DNA from: Bacteroidales bacterium
Lineage (GTDB): Bacteria; Bacteroidota; Bacteroidia; Bacteroidales; Muribaculaceae
DNA length: 38,216 nucleotides
Assembly: GCA_019416425.1 (NCBI GenBank)
Contig: DXXK01000065.1
Coordinates: forward strand, 1 to 38,216
Reading direction: 5' to 3'
The notes beneath the pieces were generated by a model. The model saw nothing but the letters and a program-made list of their open reading frames with translations, made no database searches and was not told the DNA's origin. Shown here one piece after another: positions 24,423 to 31,441 of this stretch. The translations under genes were made by a program, and so were the position numbers. Within the stretch, counting starts at the first letter, position 1. Each line of letters begins with the position of its first letter.

Positions 24423-26310
24423 TGTAATACGCCCCGTCGCGCAATTCCAGGAATCCCTCCGAGCATAGGAACGACAGCAGGCGCGCCAGCATGTCGGCGT
24501 TGATGCCGATGTTGTGCTCCATGACGCGATAGTCCGCGCCACGCGGACGTTCCTTGACATACGCCATGATCTTGCGGATGGCGTCGTCCTCGGCGCGCGG
24601 TTTCGGTGGCCGCTTGCTGCGGCAGATGTCGCACCTTCCGCAGGGCCCGGCGGCGGTCTCGCCGAAATATGCCAGCATCCTGTTCTCGCGGCAGCCGTCG
24701 GAGCTGTAGGCATAGTCGATCATAGCCTCCACACGGCGCTTCATGCGCTCCAGGCGCGACTCATAGACATCGCTGCCTATCTGCACGTAACGCGGCTCCT
24801 CGCGCGAGGTGGGCAGATATATGTATGGTGTCCGGCTGGGAGGGATATAGGAGACTATATGCTGCCGTCCCAGCTCCAGCATCGCCTCGTAGATGTGCTG
24901 CGGGTCGGTCTGCAGCTCAGCGGCCAGGACGTTCTCGGAGACGGGCTGATAGTCCATGAATAGCCCCGTGTACTTGCGCAGCAGGCGATTCAGCAAGGCC
25001 TCGGCCATGGCCGAGAGTCCCGACAGATGGTAGAGCTCCTCGCGCGCTACGGTTATCATGGCCTTGCCGCGACGGTCGGTGTCCTCGATGTACTCCATAT
25101 ATCCCGCCTGTCCCAGTATGTGCAGAGCCGCCAGGCATTGCCGCTTCTGGAAATGGAATGTGTCGCAGAAGACGTCCACGTCGAAATCGTGGATGGACTC
25201 ATAGCCCTCGTAAAGCGAGATGGACAGGAAATTGCACGCCATCTCGTAGATTCTCTTTATCACCTCGCGGTCGGGGAAAGCCTCCGTGACCCGTCGGCGC
25301 AGCAGCCCGGCATCGGTGCGTGACGTCAGAAGCACGGCGTAGGATGTGAGTCCGTCGCGTCCCGCACGTCCCGCCTCCTGGTAGTATTCCTCCAGACTGG
25401 GCGGCAGATCGAAGTGGATCACCACACGTACGTCGGGCTTGTCGATGCCCATTCCGAAAGCGTTGGTTGCCACCATGACGCGGATGCGGTTCTGCTGCCA
25501 GTCGTTCTGGCGCTTCTCCTTCAGCTCGTAGTCCAGTCCGGCATGATAGGCGGCGGAGGGTATGCCCGCCGAGTTCAGGAAGTCGGCGATCTCGCCGGTG
25601 CGCTTGCGGCTGCGCACATAGACTATGGCCGAGCCCGAGGTACGGCTCAGGATGTGGAACACCTCCTGGATCTTGGTCTCGGTGGGGCGCACCAGGTACG
25701 ACAGGTTGGAGCGTGCGAAGCTCATGCGCAGCAGCGCGGGGTCCGACATGTCCAGGTTGCGGCAGATGTCCCGGGCCACGGCGGGAGTGGCCGTGGCTGT
25801 CAGCGCCAGCACCGGCACGTCGGGATGCAGCTTGCGCAGGCTGCGGATGTTCAGGTAGGATGGCCGGAAGTCGTAGCCCCATTGCGAGATGCAGTGGGCC
25901 TCGTCCACCACGATGAGCCGGACGGGAAGCATGCGGAGCTCCTGCATGAACTTCTGCGACGCGAGACGCTCGGGCGAGATGTAGAGGAACTTGGCCTTGC
26001 CGTTGACCAGATGCTCCATGGCCACGTTGCGCTCGCGCAGGGTCATGCCGGCGTGGAGGAACACGGCGCGGATGTGGCGGCGGCGCAGGTTGTCCACCTG
26101 GTCCTTCATCAGCGATATCAGGGGAGTCACCACGACCGTGAGTCCGTCCAGCATCATTCCGGGCACCTGGAACGTGACGGACTTGCCGCCGCCGGTGGGC
26201 ATCAGGCCCAGGGTGTCGCGGCCTGACAGCACGGAGCTGACGATCTCCTGCTGCAGCGGGCGGAAGGAGTCGTAACCCCAGTGTTTCTTCAGGACTTCAA
26301 CGGGTGTCAC
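24415..26310 (-). CDS. recQ: ATP-dependent DNA helicase RecQ
   Basis: A 3'-5' RecA-type helicase for recombination and fork repair. Motifs seen: Walker A MPTGGGKSVTFQ (about residue 40), VVDEAHCISQWGYDFRPSY (about 135), TATATP (about 170), FGMGIDKPDVR (about 285), QEAGRAGRDG (about 312). A RecQ-Ct zinc site follows (CxnCGRCDIC, CRENRMLAYFGE about 545-570), then a short C-terminal domain (about 590-631). Start is GTG at 26310, overlapping the recJ stop by 4 bases (GTGA), so it is translated after recJ. It is 631 aa, near the family's usual size. Confidence 0.95.
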   Translation of the reverse strand: MTPVEVLKKHWGYDSFRPLQQEIVSSVLSGRDTLGLMPTGGGKSVTFQVPGMMLDGLTVVVTPLISLMKDQVDNLRRRHIRAVFLHAGMTLRERNVAMEHLVNGKAKFLYISPERLASQKFMQELRMLPVRLIVVDEAHCISQWGYDFRPSYLNIRSLRKLHPDVPVLALTATATPAVARDICRNLDMSDPALLRMSFARSNLSYLVRPTETKIQEVFHILSRTSGSAIVYVRSRKRTGEIADFLNSAGIPSAAYHAGLDYELKEKRQNDWQQNRIRVMVATNAFGMGIDKPDVRVVIHFDLPPSLEEYYQEAGRAGRDGLTSYAVLLTSRTDAGLLRRRVTEAFPDREVIKRIYEMACNFLSISLYEGYESIHDFDVDVFCDTFHFQKRQCLAALHILGQAGYMEYIEDTDRRGKAMITVAREELYHLSGLSAMAEALLNRLLRKYTGLFMDYQPVSENVLAAELQTDPQHIYEAMLELGRQHIVSYIPPSRTPYIYLPTSREEPRYVQIGSDVYESRLERMKRRVEAMIDYAYSSDGCRENRMLAYFGETAAGPCGRCDICRSKRPPKPRAEDDAIRKIMAYVKERPRGADYRVMEHNIGINADMLARLLSFLCSEGFLELRDGAYYIT

Positions 26311-28046
26311 TTGTCGGGATTGCTGGGACGCATGTCGCGGATCATCAGCTGGATGGAGTCGGCGTTGTTGCCGCGCTTGGACTGCTCGATGGTGTAGCAG
26401 ATGTCGATGGGCTTATGGGCGTGGATGTGCTCGAAGTACTGCGACATGTTGAACGCGATGGCGTTGATGACGTGGCTGGTGGAGTTGTCCTCCAGCTCCA
26501 GCTTGATGTGCTCCAGGGTCTTGCCCACCAGCTTGGACGTTCCGAAGTCGAAGACGTTGCGCGTGCGGAACACCGGCTTCTGGTTGCCCGGGCCGAAGGG
26601 GTTGAACTTCTTGAGCATGTTCAGCAGCTCCGGGGTGATGTCGGCGAACTCGATGTCGGCGTCGATGTCCAGATGCGGCTCCAGCTGGTTGGGCTGGATG
26701 TGCTGGGCCACGTACTCCTCGAACAGCCGGCTGAACTCGGGGATGTTCTCCTCCTTGAGCGACAGGCCGACGGCATAGGTGTGGCCGCCGAAGTTCTCCA
26801 GCAGATGCCGTGCGGAGTTGACGGCGGCGTAGATGTCGAATCCCTGCACCGAGCGGCTGGAGCCGGTGGCCATGCCGTTGCTGAGGGTCAGCACCACGGC
26901 CGGCTTGTAGTACAGCTCGGTCAGGCGCGAGGCCACGATGCCGATTATACCCTTGTGCCAGTTCTTGTTGTAGATCACGATGGAGCGCTTGCCGTTTACG
27001 ATTCCGACGTTCTGCTCGATCAGTGTGTTGGCCTCCTCGGTGATCTTCTTGTCCAGCTCCTTGCGGTCACGGTTGTACTGGTCGATGTCCTTGCCCTTCT
27101 CGTATGCCTCGTGCAGGTCGCGGCACACCAGTAGGTCGACGGCCTCCATACCGCTCTGCATACGTCCGGAGGCGTTGATGCGCGGTCCGATCTTGAAGAT
27201 CACCTCGGAGATGGTGATGTCCTTGTTGGTGAGCTTGCACAGTCGGATTATGCTGCGCAGTCCCAGATTGGGGTTGGAGTTGAGGCGGCGCAGGCCGTGG
27301 TAGGCCATGACGCGGTTCTCGCCGACGATGGGAACGATGTCGGCGGCGATGGATACGGCGGCCAGGTCCAGCAGTGACTCCAGCTCGTTGTGGTTGGTCA
27401 GGCCGTTGCTCTTGGCGAAGGCCTGCATGAACTTGAATCCCACACCGCAGCCCGACAGGTACTGGCAGGGGTAGGTGGAGCCGGGCATCTTGGGATTCAG
27501 GATGGCGGCGGCGTCGGGGAGTATGTCGTCGGGAACGTGGTGGTCGCAGATTATGAAGTCGATGCCGAGTCGTTTGGCGTAGGCGATCTCGTCGATGGCC
27601 TTGATGCCGCAGTCCAGTACGATTATGAGCTTTATGCCGCGTTCGGCGGCGTATTCGATGCTTTTCATCGATATGCCGTAACCCTCGTCGTCACGGCTGG
27701 GGATGTAGTACTCGATGTTGGAGTAGTAGTTCTGGAGGTATTTGTAGACCAGGGCCACGGCTGTAGTTCCGTCCACGTCGTAGTCTCCGTAGACCATGAT
27801 GCGTTCCTTGGCGCCCATGGCGGCGTTGAGACGGTTCACGGCCTTGTCCATATCGGGCATCAGGAATGGGTCGTGCAGGTCGGAGATGGATGGGGCGAAG
27901 AATGAGTCTGCCTCGGGAGGAGTGGTGACGCCGCGGCGCACCAGAAGCTCGGCAATGACCTGATTGCCGCCGCACGCTGCGGCGACGTCATCGGCCTGGC
28001 GTTTCTGCTGGCTGGTGAGCGGCTGATAATTCCATTTTGCTATCAT
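26307..28046 (-). CDS. recJ: single-stranded-DNA-specific exonuclease RecJ
   Basis: 5'-3' single-strand exonuclease working with RecQ in gap and RecF-pathway repair. DHH-family metal-binding motifs are visible: VYGDYDVDGTTA, the DCGI motif (VLDCGIKAIDE), the CDHHVPD motif, and further on INASGRMQSGMEAVDLL (DHHA1 side). The longest frame begins at 28112, but the family start is MIAKWNYQPL at 28046, because the extra 22 residues are unlike RecJ and lie in the leader. The product is 579 aa, typical. Its stop overlaps the recQ start, forming a recJ-recQ operon. Confidence 0.95.
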   Translation of the reverse strand: MIAKWNYQPLTSQQKRQADDVAAACGGNQVIAELLVRRGVTTPPEADSFFAPSISDLHDPFLMPDMDKAVNRLNAAMGAKERIMVYGDYDVDGTTAVALVYKYLQNYYSNIEYYIPSRDDEGYGISMKSIEYAAERGIKLIIVLDCGIKAIDEIAYAKRLGIDFIICDHHVPDDILPDAAAILNPKMPGSTYPCQYLSGCGVGFKFMQAFAKSNGLTNHNELESLLDLAAVSIAADIVPIVGENRVMAYHGLRRLNSNPNLGLRSIIRLCKLTNKDITISEVIFKIGPRINASGRMQSGMEAVDLLVCRDLHEAYEKGKDIDQYNRDRKELDKKITEEANTLIEQNVGIVNGKRSIVIYNKNWHKGIIGIVASRLTELYYKPAVVLTLSNGMATGSSRSVQGFDIYAAVNSARHLLENFGGHTYAVGLSLKEENIPEFSRLFEEYVAQHIQPNQLEPHLDIDADIEFADITPELLNMLKKFNPFGPGNQKPVFRTRNVFDFGTSKLVGKTLEHIKLELEDNSTSHVINAIAFNMSQYFEHIHAHKPIDICYTIEQSKRGNNADSIQLMIRDMRPSNPDK

Positions 28047-28078
28047 AATCGTTGAGTTGTTCCCGAGGAGCAGATCGA

Positions 28079-28117
28079 CGTGTCGACACGACACTTCTTT
28101 CCAATGATGCAAAAATA
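28079..28117 (-). promoter_or_regulatory. recJ leader: -7 element and palindrome
   Basis: CAAAAATA at 28110-28117 reads TATTTTTG on the minus strand, a TAnnTTTG match about 65 bases before the recJ ATG. The -33 sequence is not a good match. Downstream in the presumed leader is a perfect 12-bp palindrome, CGTGTCGACACG (28079-28090), which could be an operator or a leader hairpin. Confidence 0.4.
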
Positions 28118-28170
28118 CAAAAAAACTTTCAATAATCCTAACCGAACTCCAAAAATTAGTAGAAATAAAA

Positions 28171-28205
28171 AATGTTTGTGCATTTTGAACAGAGATTTAT
28201 GTTTT
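28171..28205 (+). repeat. 35-bp promoter-like direct repeat, copy A
   Basis: Matches 28602-28636 at 31 of 35 positions. Contains TTTG (28175-28178), 19 bases, and TATGTTTT (28198-28205), close to a Bacteroidetes promoter with the last G replaced by T. The two copies bracket the inverted-repeat element. Confidence 0.75.
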
Positions 28206-28308
28206 CCTGACTTCACCGTTGCGTAACCCGAAATCACTCCCGAAATTAGCAATCTTCTGAAATTGATCATAAGATATTTTAGTCGTCCGGCTTACTTTTG
28301 GGGCGCGC

Positions 28309-28570
28309 GCAAAGCCGCAAATAGGTGATTGGATGATAGGCCGTCAACTCCTCTATCCTGAGTGTCGCCGTTCCCGCCAAGTCCGCGATGGAATCAAGAT
28401 TGCTGACGCCAAGGACGCCAAGCCATCCGGACGGCTTAGCGACATCCCCGTCGGGGGTTATCCATAACCCATCGCGAGCTTGGCGCAGGCAATGGAATCC
28501 TTCAGACCGCGTGAGCACCTACTTCCAATGCAACCTTTTGAGAACGATGCGGAGCCCTTTGCGGCTTTGC
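28309..28570. repeat. nested inverted-repeat element
   Basis: Outer arms GCAAAGCCGCAAA (28309-28321) and its exact complement (28558-28570); inner 17-base arms (28375-28391 with 28469-28485, 15 of 17 paired); central perfect hairpin GGGTTAT CC ATAACCC (28455-28470) next to CCCC GTC GGGG (28446-28456); and a near-palindrome at 28420-28437. No credible gene is inside. It is bracketed by the 35-bp direct repeats. It could be a dispersed, MITE-like intergenic element or a structured RNA. The remaining bases between recJ and the sigma gene (28118-28768) show nothing else apart from the ECF promoter. Confidence 0.6.
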
Positions 28571-28601
28571 ACGCCACCACACGTGCCGGTAAACAGCAGA
28601 T

Positions 28602-28636
28602 AATGTTTGTGCATTATGAATATAGACTTATGTTTT
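28602..28636 (+). repeat. 35-bp promoter-like direct repeat, copy B
   Basis: TTTG (28606-28609), 19 bases, TATGTTTT (28629-28636). Same arrangement as copy A at 28171-28205, and oriented toward the sigma factor gene. Confidence 0.75.
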
Positions 28637-28693
28637 TTAATTTACTGAAGAGTAGTGTGATATGTAAAAATTATTGTAAAAATCAGTGATACC

Positions 28694-28720
28694 TGTAACA
28701 AATTTCAGGGATGTGCGTCT
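28694..28720 (+). promoter_or_regulatory. ECF-type promoter of the sigma factor operon
   Basis: TGTAACA (28694-28700), 15 bases, CGTCT (28716-28720): the -35 AAC and -10 CGTC motifs typical of ECF-sigma autoregulated promoters. The predicted start is about 40 bases before the ATG at 28769. This implies that the sigma factor drives its own operon. Confidence 0.65.
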
Positions 28721-28768
28721 TGTATATGTAACGGGTGGAAAACCGGAATGACCTGACAAGGACAAGAG

Positions 28769-29251
28769 ATGAACGAAGAGGAATTCAGAAAAACAGTTAT
28801 GCCGCACCACCGGCTCATGGCCGGGGTCGCCGCCGCCATCCTGGGCAACAGCGAGGATGTGCGTGACTGCCTGCAGGATTCACTCGCCAGTCTCTGGTCA
28901 CGGCGTCACCGGCTTAAGGAGGTGGAGAATCCGGAGGGATACTGCGTACGGACCGTGCGTAACTGCGCGCTTACGATGCTGCGCCGGCAACGCCGGCTGG
29001 ATGACGCTATCCCGGAGATAGCGGACAGGCTGAATCCCGAAGCGATGCTCGAGGCGAAGGACCGCCTTGCCAAGGTGATGGAGGGAGTGGAATCCCTGCC
29101 GGATGCACAGCGGGAGGTGGTCATGCTATCGGCCATGGAGGGACTGCCTCCCGACGACATAGCCGAACGACAGGGACTCTCGCCCGAAAATGTCAGGACC
29201 ATTCTGTCCAGAGCGAGAAAACGGCTAAGAAACTTATTTAAAGATAAATGA
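28769..29251 (+). CDS. ECF-type RNA polymerase sigma factor
   Basis: A 160-aa sigma-70 family protein with only regions 2 and 4. Region 2 is at about 10-75 (EDVRDCLQDSLASLWSRRHRLKEVENPEGY) and region 4 at about 100-155 (LPDAQREVVMLSAMEGLPPDDIAERQGLSPENVRTILSRARKRL, a helix-turn-helix for the -35 box). It is preceded by an ECF-like promoter and followed 1 base later by a membrane protein gene that is a likely anti-sigma factor. It probably controls the whole downstream envelope operon. Confidence 0.9.
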   Translation: MNEEEFRKTVMPHHRLMAGVAAAILGNSEDVRDCLQDSLASLWSRRHRLKEVENPEGYCVRTVRNCALTMLRRQRRLDDAIPEIADRLNPEAMLEAKDRLAKVMEGVESLPDAQREVVMLSAMEGLPPDDIAERQGLSPENVRTILSRARKRLRNLFKDK

Positions 29252-29252
29252 T

Positions 29253-30008
29253 ATGAGAAAGAGAGACAACATGGAAGACCCGAAGGTGGCGGAACTGCTC
29301 CGCGCCTGGGAGGATGCATCTCTTTCGGAGGAAGGGGAACAGGAGCTCGATGCCGCGTTACGTAATGCCGCGGAGTCGAATATGGCTGATCTGGAATACG
29401 AGCGGCTTGCAGCGGATGCCGACGGATTCATAAGCGGCCTGGCTGCTGCGGAACGGAAACGCAACCGCAGGAAACAGTGGCGTTATGTCGTGGCCGGAAG
29501 CGTTGCGGCCGCATGTGCCGCGGTGGCAGTGGTGACGGCGTGGATGAATGTCAATACGGCAGGAATCGAGGAGTCGCAGAGGAATGCCGGCATAGCTGCC
29601 GTGGCTACGGCTGATACAGTCAAGGAAACAAACCATGATCTATATGCCACTCAGGATGTATCGTCGGATGAAGCACAGATGACAGATAACGGCGCGGAGA
29701 GCCAACTGGCGAACGTAAAGGTCCAGTCAACGACATCGAATAGACTGGTGTCGACGGTGAAGAGCCCCAAAACGCAAAGCGATGTTCCGGCTCACGTTGA
29801 GGAGGCCGAGGCATGGCGCATGTTCATGGCGGCCCGCGCCGAGATGGAAGAGGTGGTGAAACCCGATATGGTGGGAGCCATATGGAACGATGTGCCGGAC
29901 CTGACGGGCCAGAACGTGACAAACAACGACATTACTCTTCCAATAGATATTTACCAGAGTCTGGAAACGGCCGGCGAGATGTTTAACTCCATATATTCCG
30001 GACAATGA
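29253..30008 (+). CDS. putative anti-sigma factor, single membrane helix
   Basis: The layout is of an anti-sigma factor: a cytoplasmic, acidic, helical N-terminus (about 1-65, VAELLRAWEDASLSEEGEQEL, LEYERLAADADGF), a basic stretch (KRNRRKQWR), one membrane helix (about 76-95, VAGSVAAACAAVAVVTAWM), and a periplasmic low-complexity region of about 150 residues. The N-terminal domain is not a clear ZAS type, so the assignment rests on position and topology. It begins 1 base after the sigma gene; a second start (MEDPK, residue 7) is possible. Its stop overlaps the next gene's start (ATGATG). Confidence 0.65.
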   Translation: MRKRDNMEDPKVAELLRAWEDASLSEEGEQELDAALRNAAESNMADLEYERLAADADGFISGLAAAERKRNRRKQWRYVVAGSVAAACAAVAVVTAWMNVNTAGIEESQRNAGIAAVATADTVKETNHDLYATQDVSSDEAQMTDNGAESQLANVKVQSTTSNRLVSTVKSPKTQSDVPAHVEEAEAWRMFMAARAEMEEVVKPDMVGAIWNDVPDLTGQNVTNNDITLPIDIYQSLETAGEMFNSIYSGQ

Positions 30009-30469
30009 TGATGGCCAGGAAGATATTGACGGCACTCGTCATCACGATGGTGGCGACTATGGCGCGAGGTGGAAATCCCGAGCGGATGTTCGACCGGTTC
30101 GCCAGACAGGATGCATTCGAGTATGCATATATCTCGCCGAAGATGATCAATGTCCAGGCCAGAGAGATAGTCGGTGACCTGCCGATTGAGAAAATAAAGC
30201 TTGTCGAGATGGTCAACACCCGGCAGAAGGGCAATGGCAAGGAGATGAAGGAGGCCATATCGGAGACTATCGACCGCAACGGTATGGTGTTGATGTCCAC
30301 ACAGGACAGCAAGCTGCGCCGCAATGATTTCTACGCCACCTGGGACGAGGAGCGGGACATATTCACTCATCTGCTGCTGATGAAGTATCTGGACCAGAAG
30401 CACAGCGACACTCGGCTTATGTACCTGGTTGGTGATTTCACACTTGAGGATATTGGTAAACTGTTCTAA
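30005..30469 (+). CDS. exported DUF4252-like protein
   Basis: 154 aa with an N-terminal signal (MMMARKILTALVITMVATMARGG). The mature part matches the DUF4252 pattern: FEYAYISPKMI near the start, a central VEMVNTRQKGNGKEMKEAI, and C-terminal LMYLVGDFTLEDIGKLF. DUF4252 proteins are periplasmic or outer-membrane-associated Bacteroidetes proteins that commonly follow ECF sigma/anti-sigma pairs. Function unknown. The region from FEYAYISP on is paralogous to the C-terminal third of the next gene. Translation is coupled to the anti-sigma gene. Confidence 0.7.
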   Translation: MMMARKILTALVITMVATMARGGNPERMFDRFARQDAFEYAYISPKMINVQAREIVGDLPIEKIKLVEMVNTRQKGNGKEMKEAISETIDRNGMVLMSTQDSKLRRNDFYATWDEERDIFTHLLLMKYLDQKHSDTRLMYLVGDFTLEDIGKLF

Positions 30470-30479
30470 CAACATAACG

Positions 30480-31328
30480 ATGATGAAAAAGATATTGATG
30501 GTAATATGCCTGATCGTAACGGTCATGCTTGGGGCTGACGCACGGAGCGTGATCAATCCTTCGATGAAGTTCAATTCCACCGATCGTGGGAACAATGCGA
30601 AGGTGTCGATATGCGGAATCGATCTGCTGCCGGATATGACGGTTGCCAGAATGAAGGTCGAGTTCAAGCCGGGCTGGTGGATCTATGTCTCAAAGAACAC
30701 CATCCTGAAGGCCGGCAACGAGCCATACTATGTGACCGATGCCAGCAGCATTAAATTAGGTGAGCAGGTATGGATGCCTGAGTCCGGTATATTTGAGTTT
30801 GAATTGGTTTTCCCTCCGATTGCCGAGAACTCCAAGGAGATAGACATAATCGAATCGGATGGATGGCAGTTCTTGGGAATAGACCTGACTGACGGTAAAG
30901 AGCGCGAGCAGTATTTCTCACAGTTCGGAAATAACAGCAATAATTATGAGTACGTATATTATTCGCCTCTGATGCTGCGTACCCTGTCGGCAAAGACCGT
31001 ACAGAACATACCGGTGGCGAAGCTGAACAGGCTTGAGATGGTGACCACGCATTTCGACGGCAATTCCTCTAAACTAAGAAACGCGATACGGGATGTCATC
31101 GCCGCTAATGGGCTGGAGCTTGTAGCGAAGGAAGACGGAAGCAGCGAGAAAAGCTCGGAGTTCTATGCCGTATTGGACGCTTCCGGAAAACAGATCCGGA
31201 AAATGCTGATTGCCCAATACGGTACATGGAGGAATGCCGCCCGCGTACTCTACATCGAGGGAAATTTCAGTTCCGATGAGCTGAAGGAGTTCATTGACAC
31301 GCAGAAGGAAGCGGCCAAGAAGCTGTAG
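30480..31328 (+). CDS. exported protein with C-terminal DUF4252-like domain
   Basis: The chosen start MMKKILMVICLIVTVMLGADA at 30480 gives a proper signal peptide; the longest frame begins 51 bases earlier, inside the previous gene. The N-terminal half (about 25-150) is beta-rich with a tryptophan-containing strand (FKPGWWIYVSKN). The C-terminal half (about 160-275, YEYVYYSPLMLRTLSAK, LNRLEMVTTH, VLYIEGNFSSDELKEF) repeats the domain of the preceding gene, so the two probably arose by duplication plus domain gain. It is likely periplasmic and part of the same ECF-controlled operon. Substrate unknown. Confidence 0.65.
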   Translation: MMKKILMVICLIVTVMLGADARSVINPSMKFNSTDRGNNAKVSICGIDLLPDMTVARMKVEFKPGWWIYVSKNTILKAGNEPYYVTDASSIKLGEQVWMPESGIFEFELVFPPIAENSKEIDIIESDGWQFLGIDLTDGKEREQYFSQFGNNSNNYEYVYYSPLMLRTLSAKTVQNIPVAKLNRLEMVTTHFDGNSSKLRNAIRDVIAANGLELVAKEDGSSEKSSEFYAVLDASGKQIRKMLIAQYGTWRNAARVLYIEGNFSSDELKEFIDTQKEAAKKL

Positions 31329-31333
31329 GCATG

Positions 31334-31373
31334 TTGGAGCCGTACATCTGGAAGGTTATAAGTACGGCTCCAA
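31334..31373 (+). terminator. hairpin after the DUF4252-like genes
   Basis: A perfect 12-bp stem, TTGGAGCCGTAC (31334-31345) with 31362-31373, and a 16-base loop 5 bases after the stop codon. It lacks a T run, so it may act as an RNA-stability or partial-termination hairpin inside the operon. Confidence 0.45.
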
Positions 31374-31441
31374 TACATCATTTACAATCTCTAACAATCT
31401 ATCTAACTATCTTGATATAGAACTAACACTAACTGACTTAA

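Noticed and set aside
25414..26226. Long plus-strand frame inside recQ
   Set aside because: Opposite-strand shadow of recQ helicase motifs; composition is atypical and no start signal is seen. Similar long frames over recJ and the barrel genes were dropped for the same reason.
28047..28112. N-terminal extension of RecJ to 28112
   Set aside because: The 22 extra residues are unlike RecJ, overlap the likely promoter and leader palindrome, and the family start fits 28046.
28279..28518. 79-codon minus-strand frame between recJ and the sigma gene
   Set aside because: It lies wholly in the inverted-repeat element, has no domain or start signal, and its open frame follows from the GC-rich palindromic sequence.
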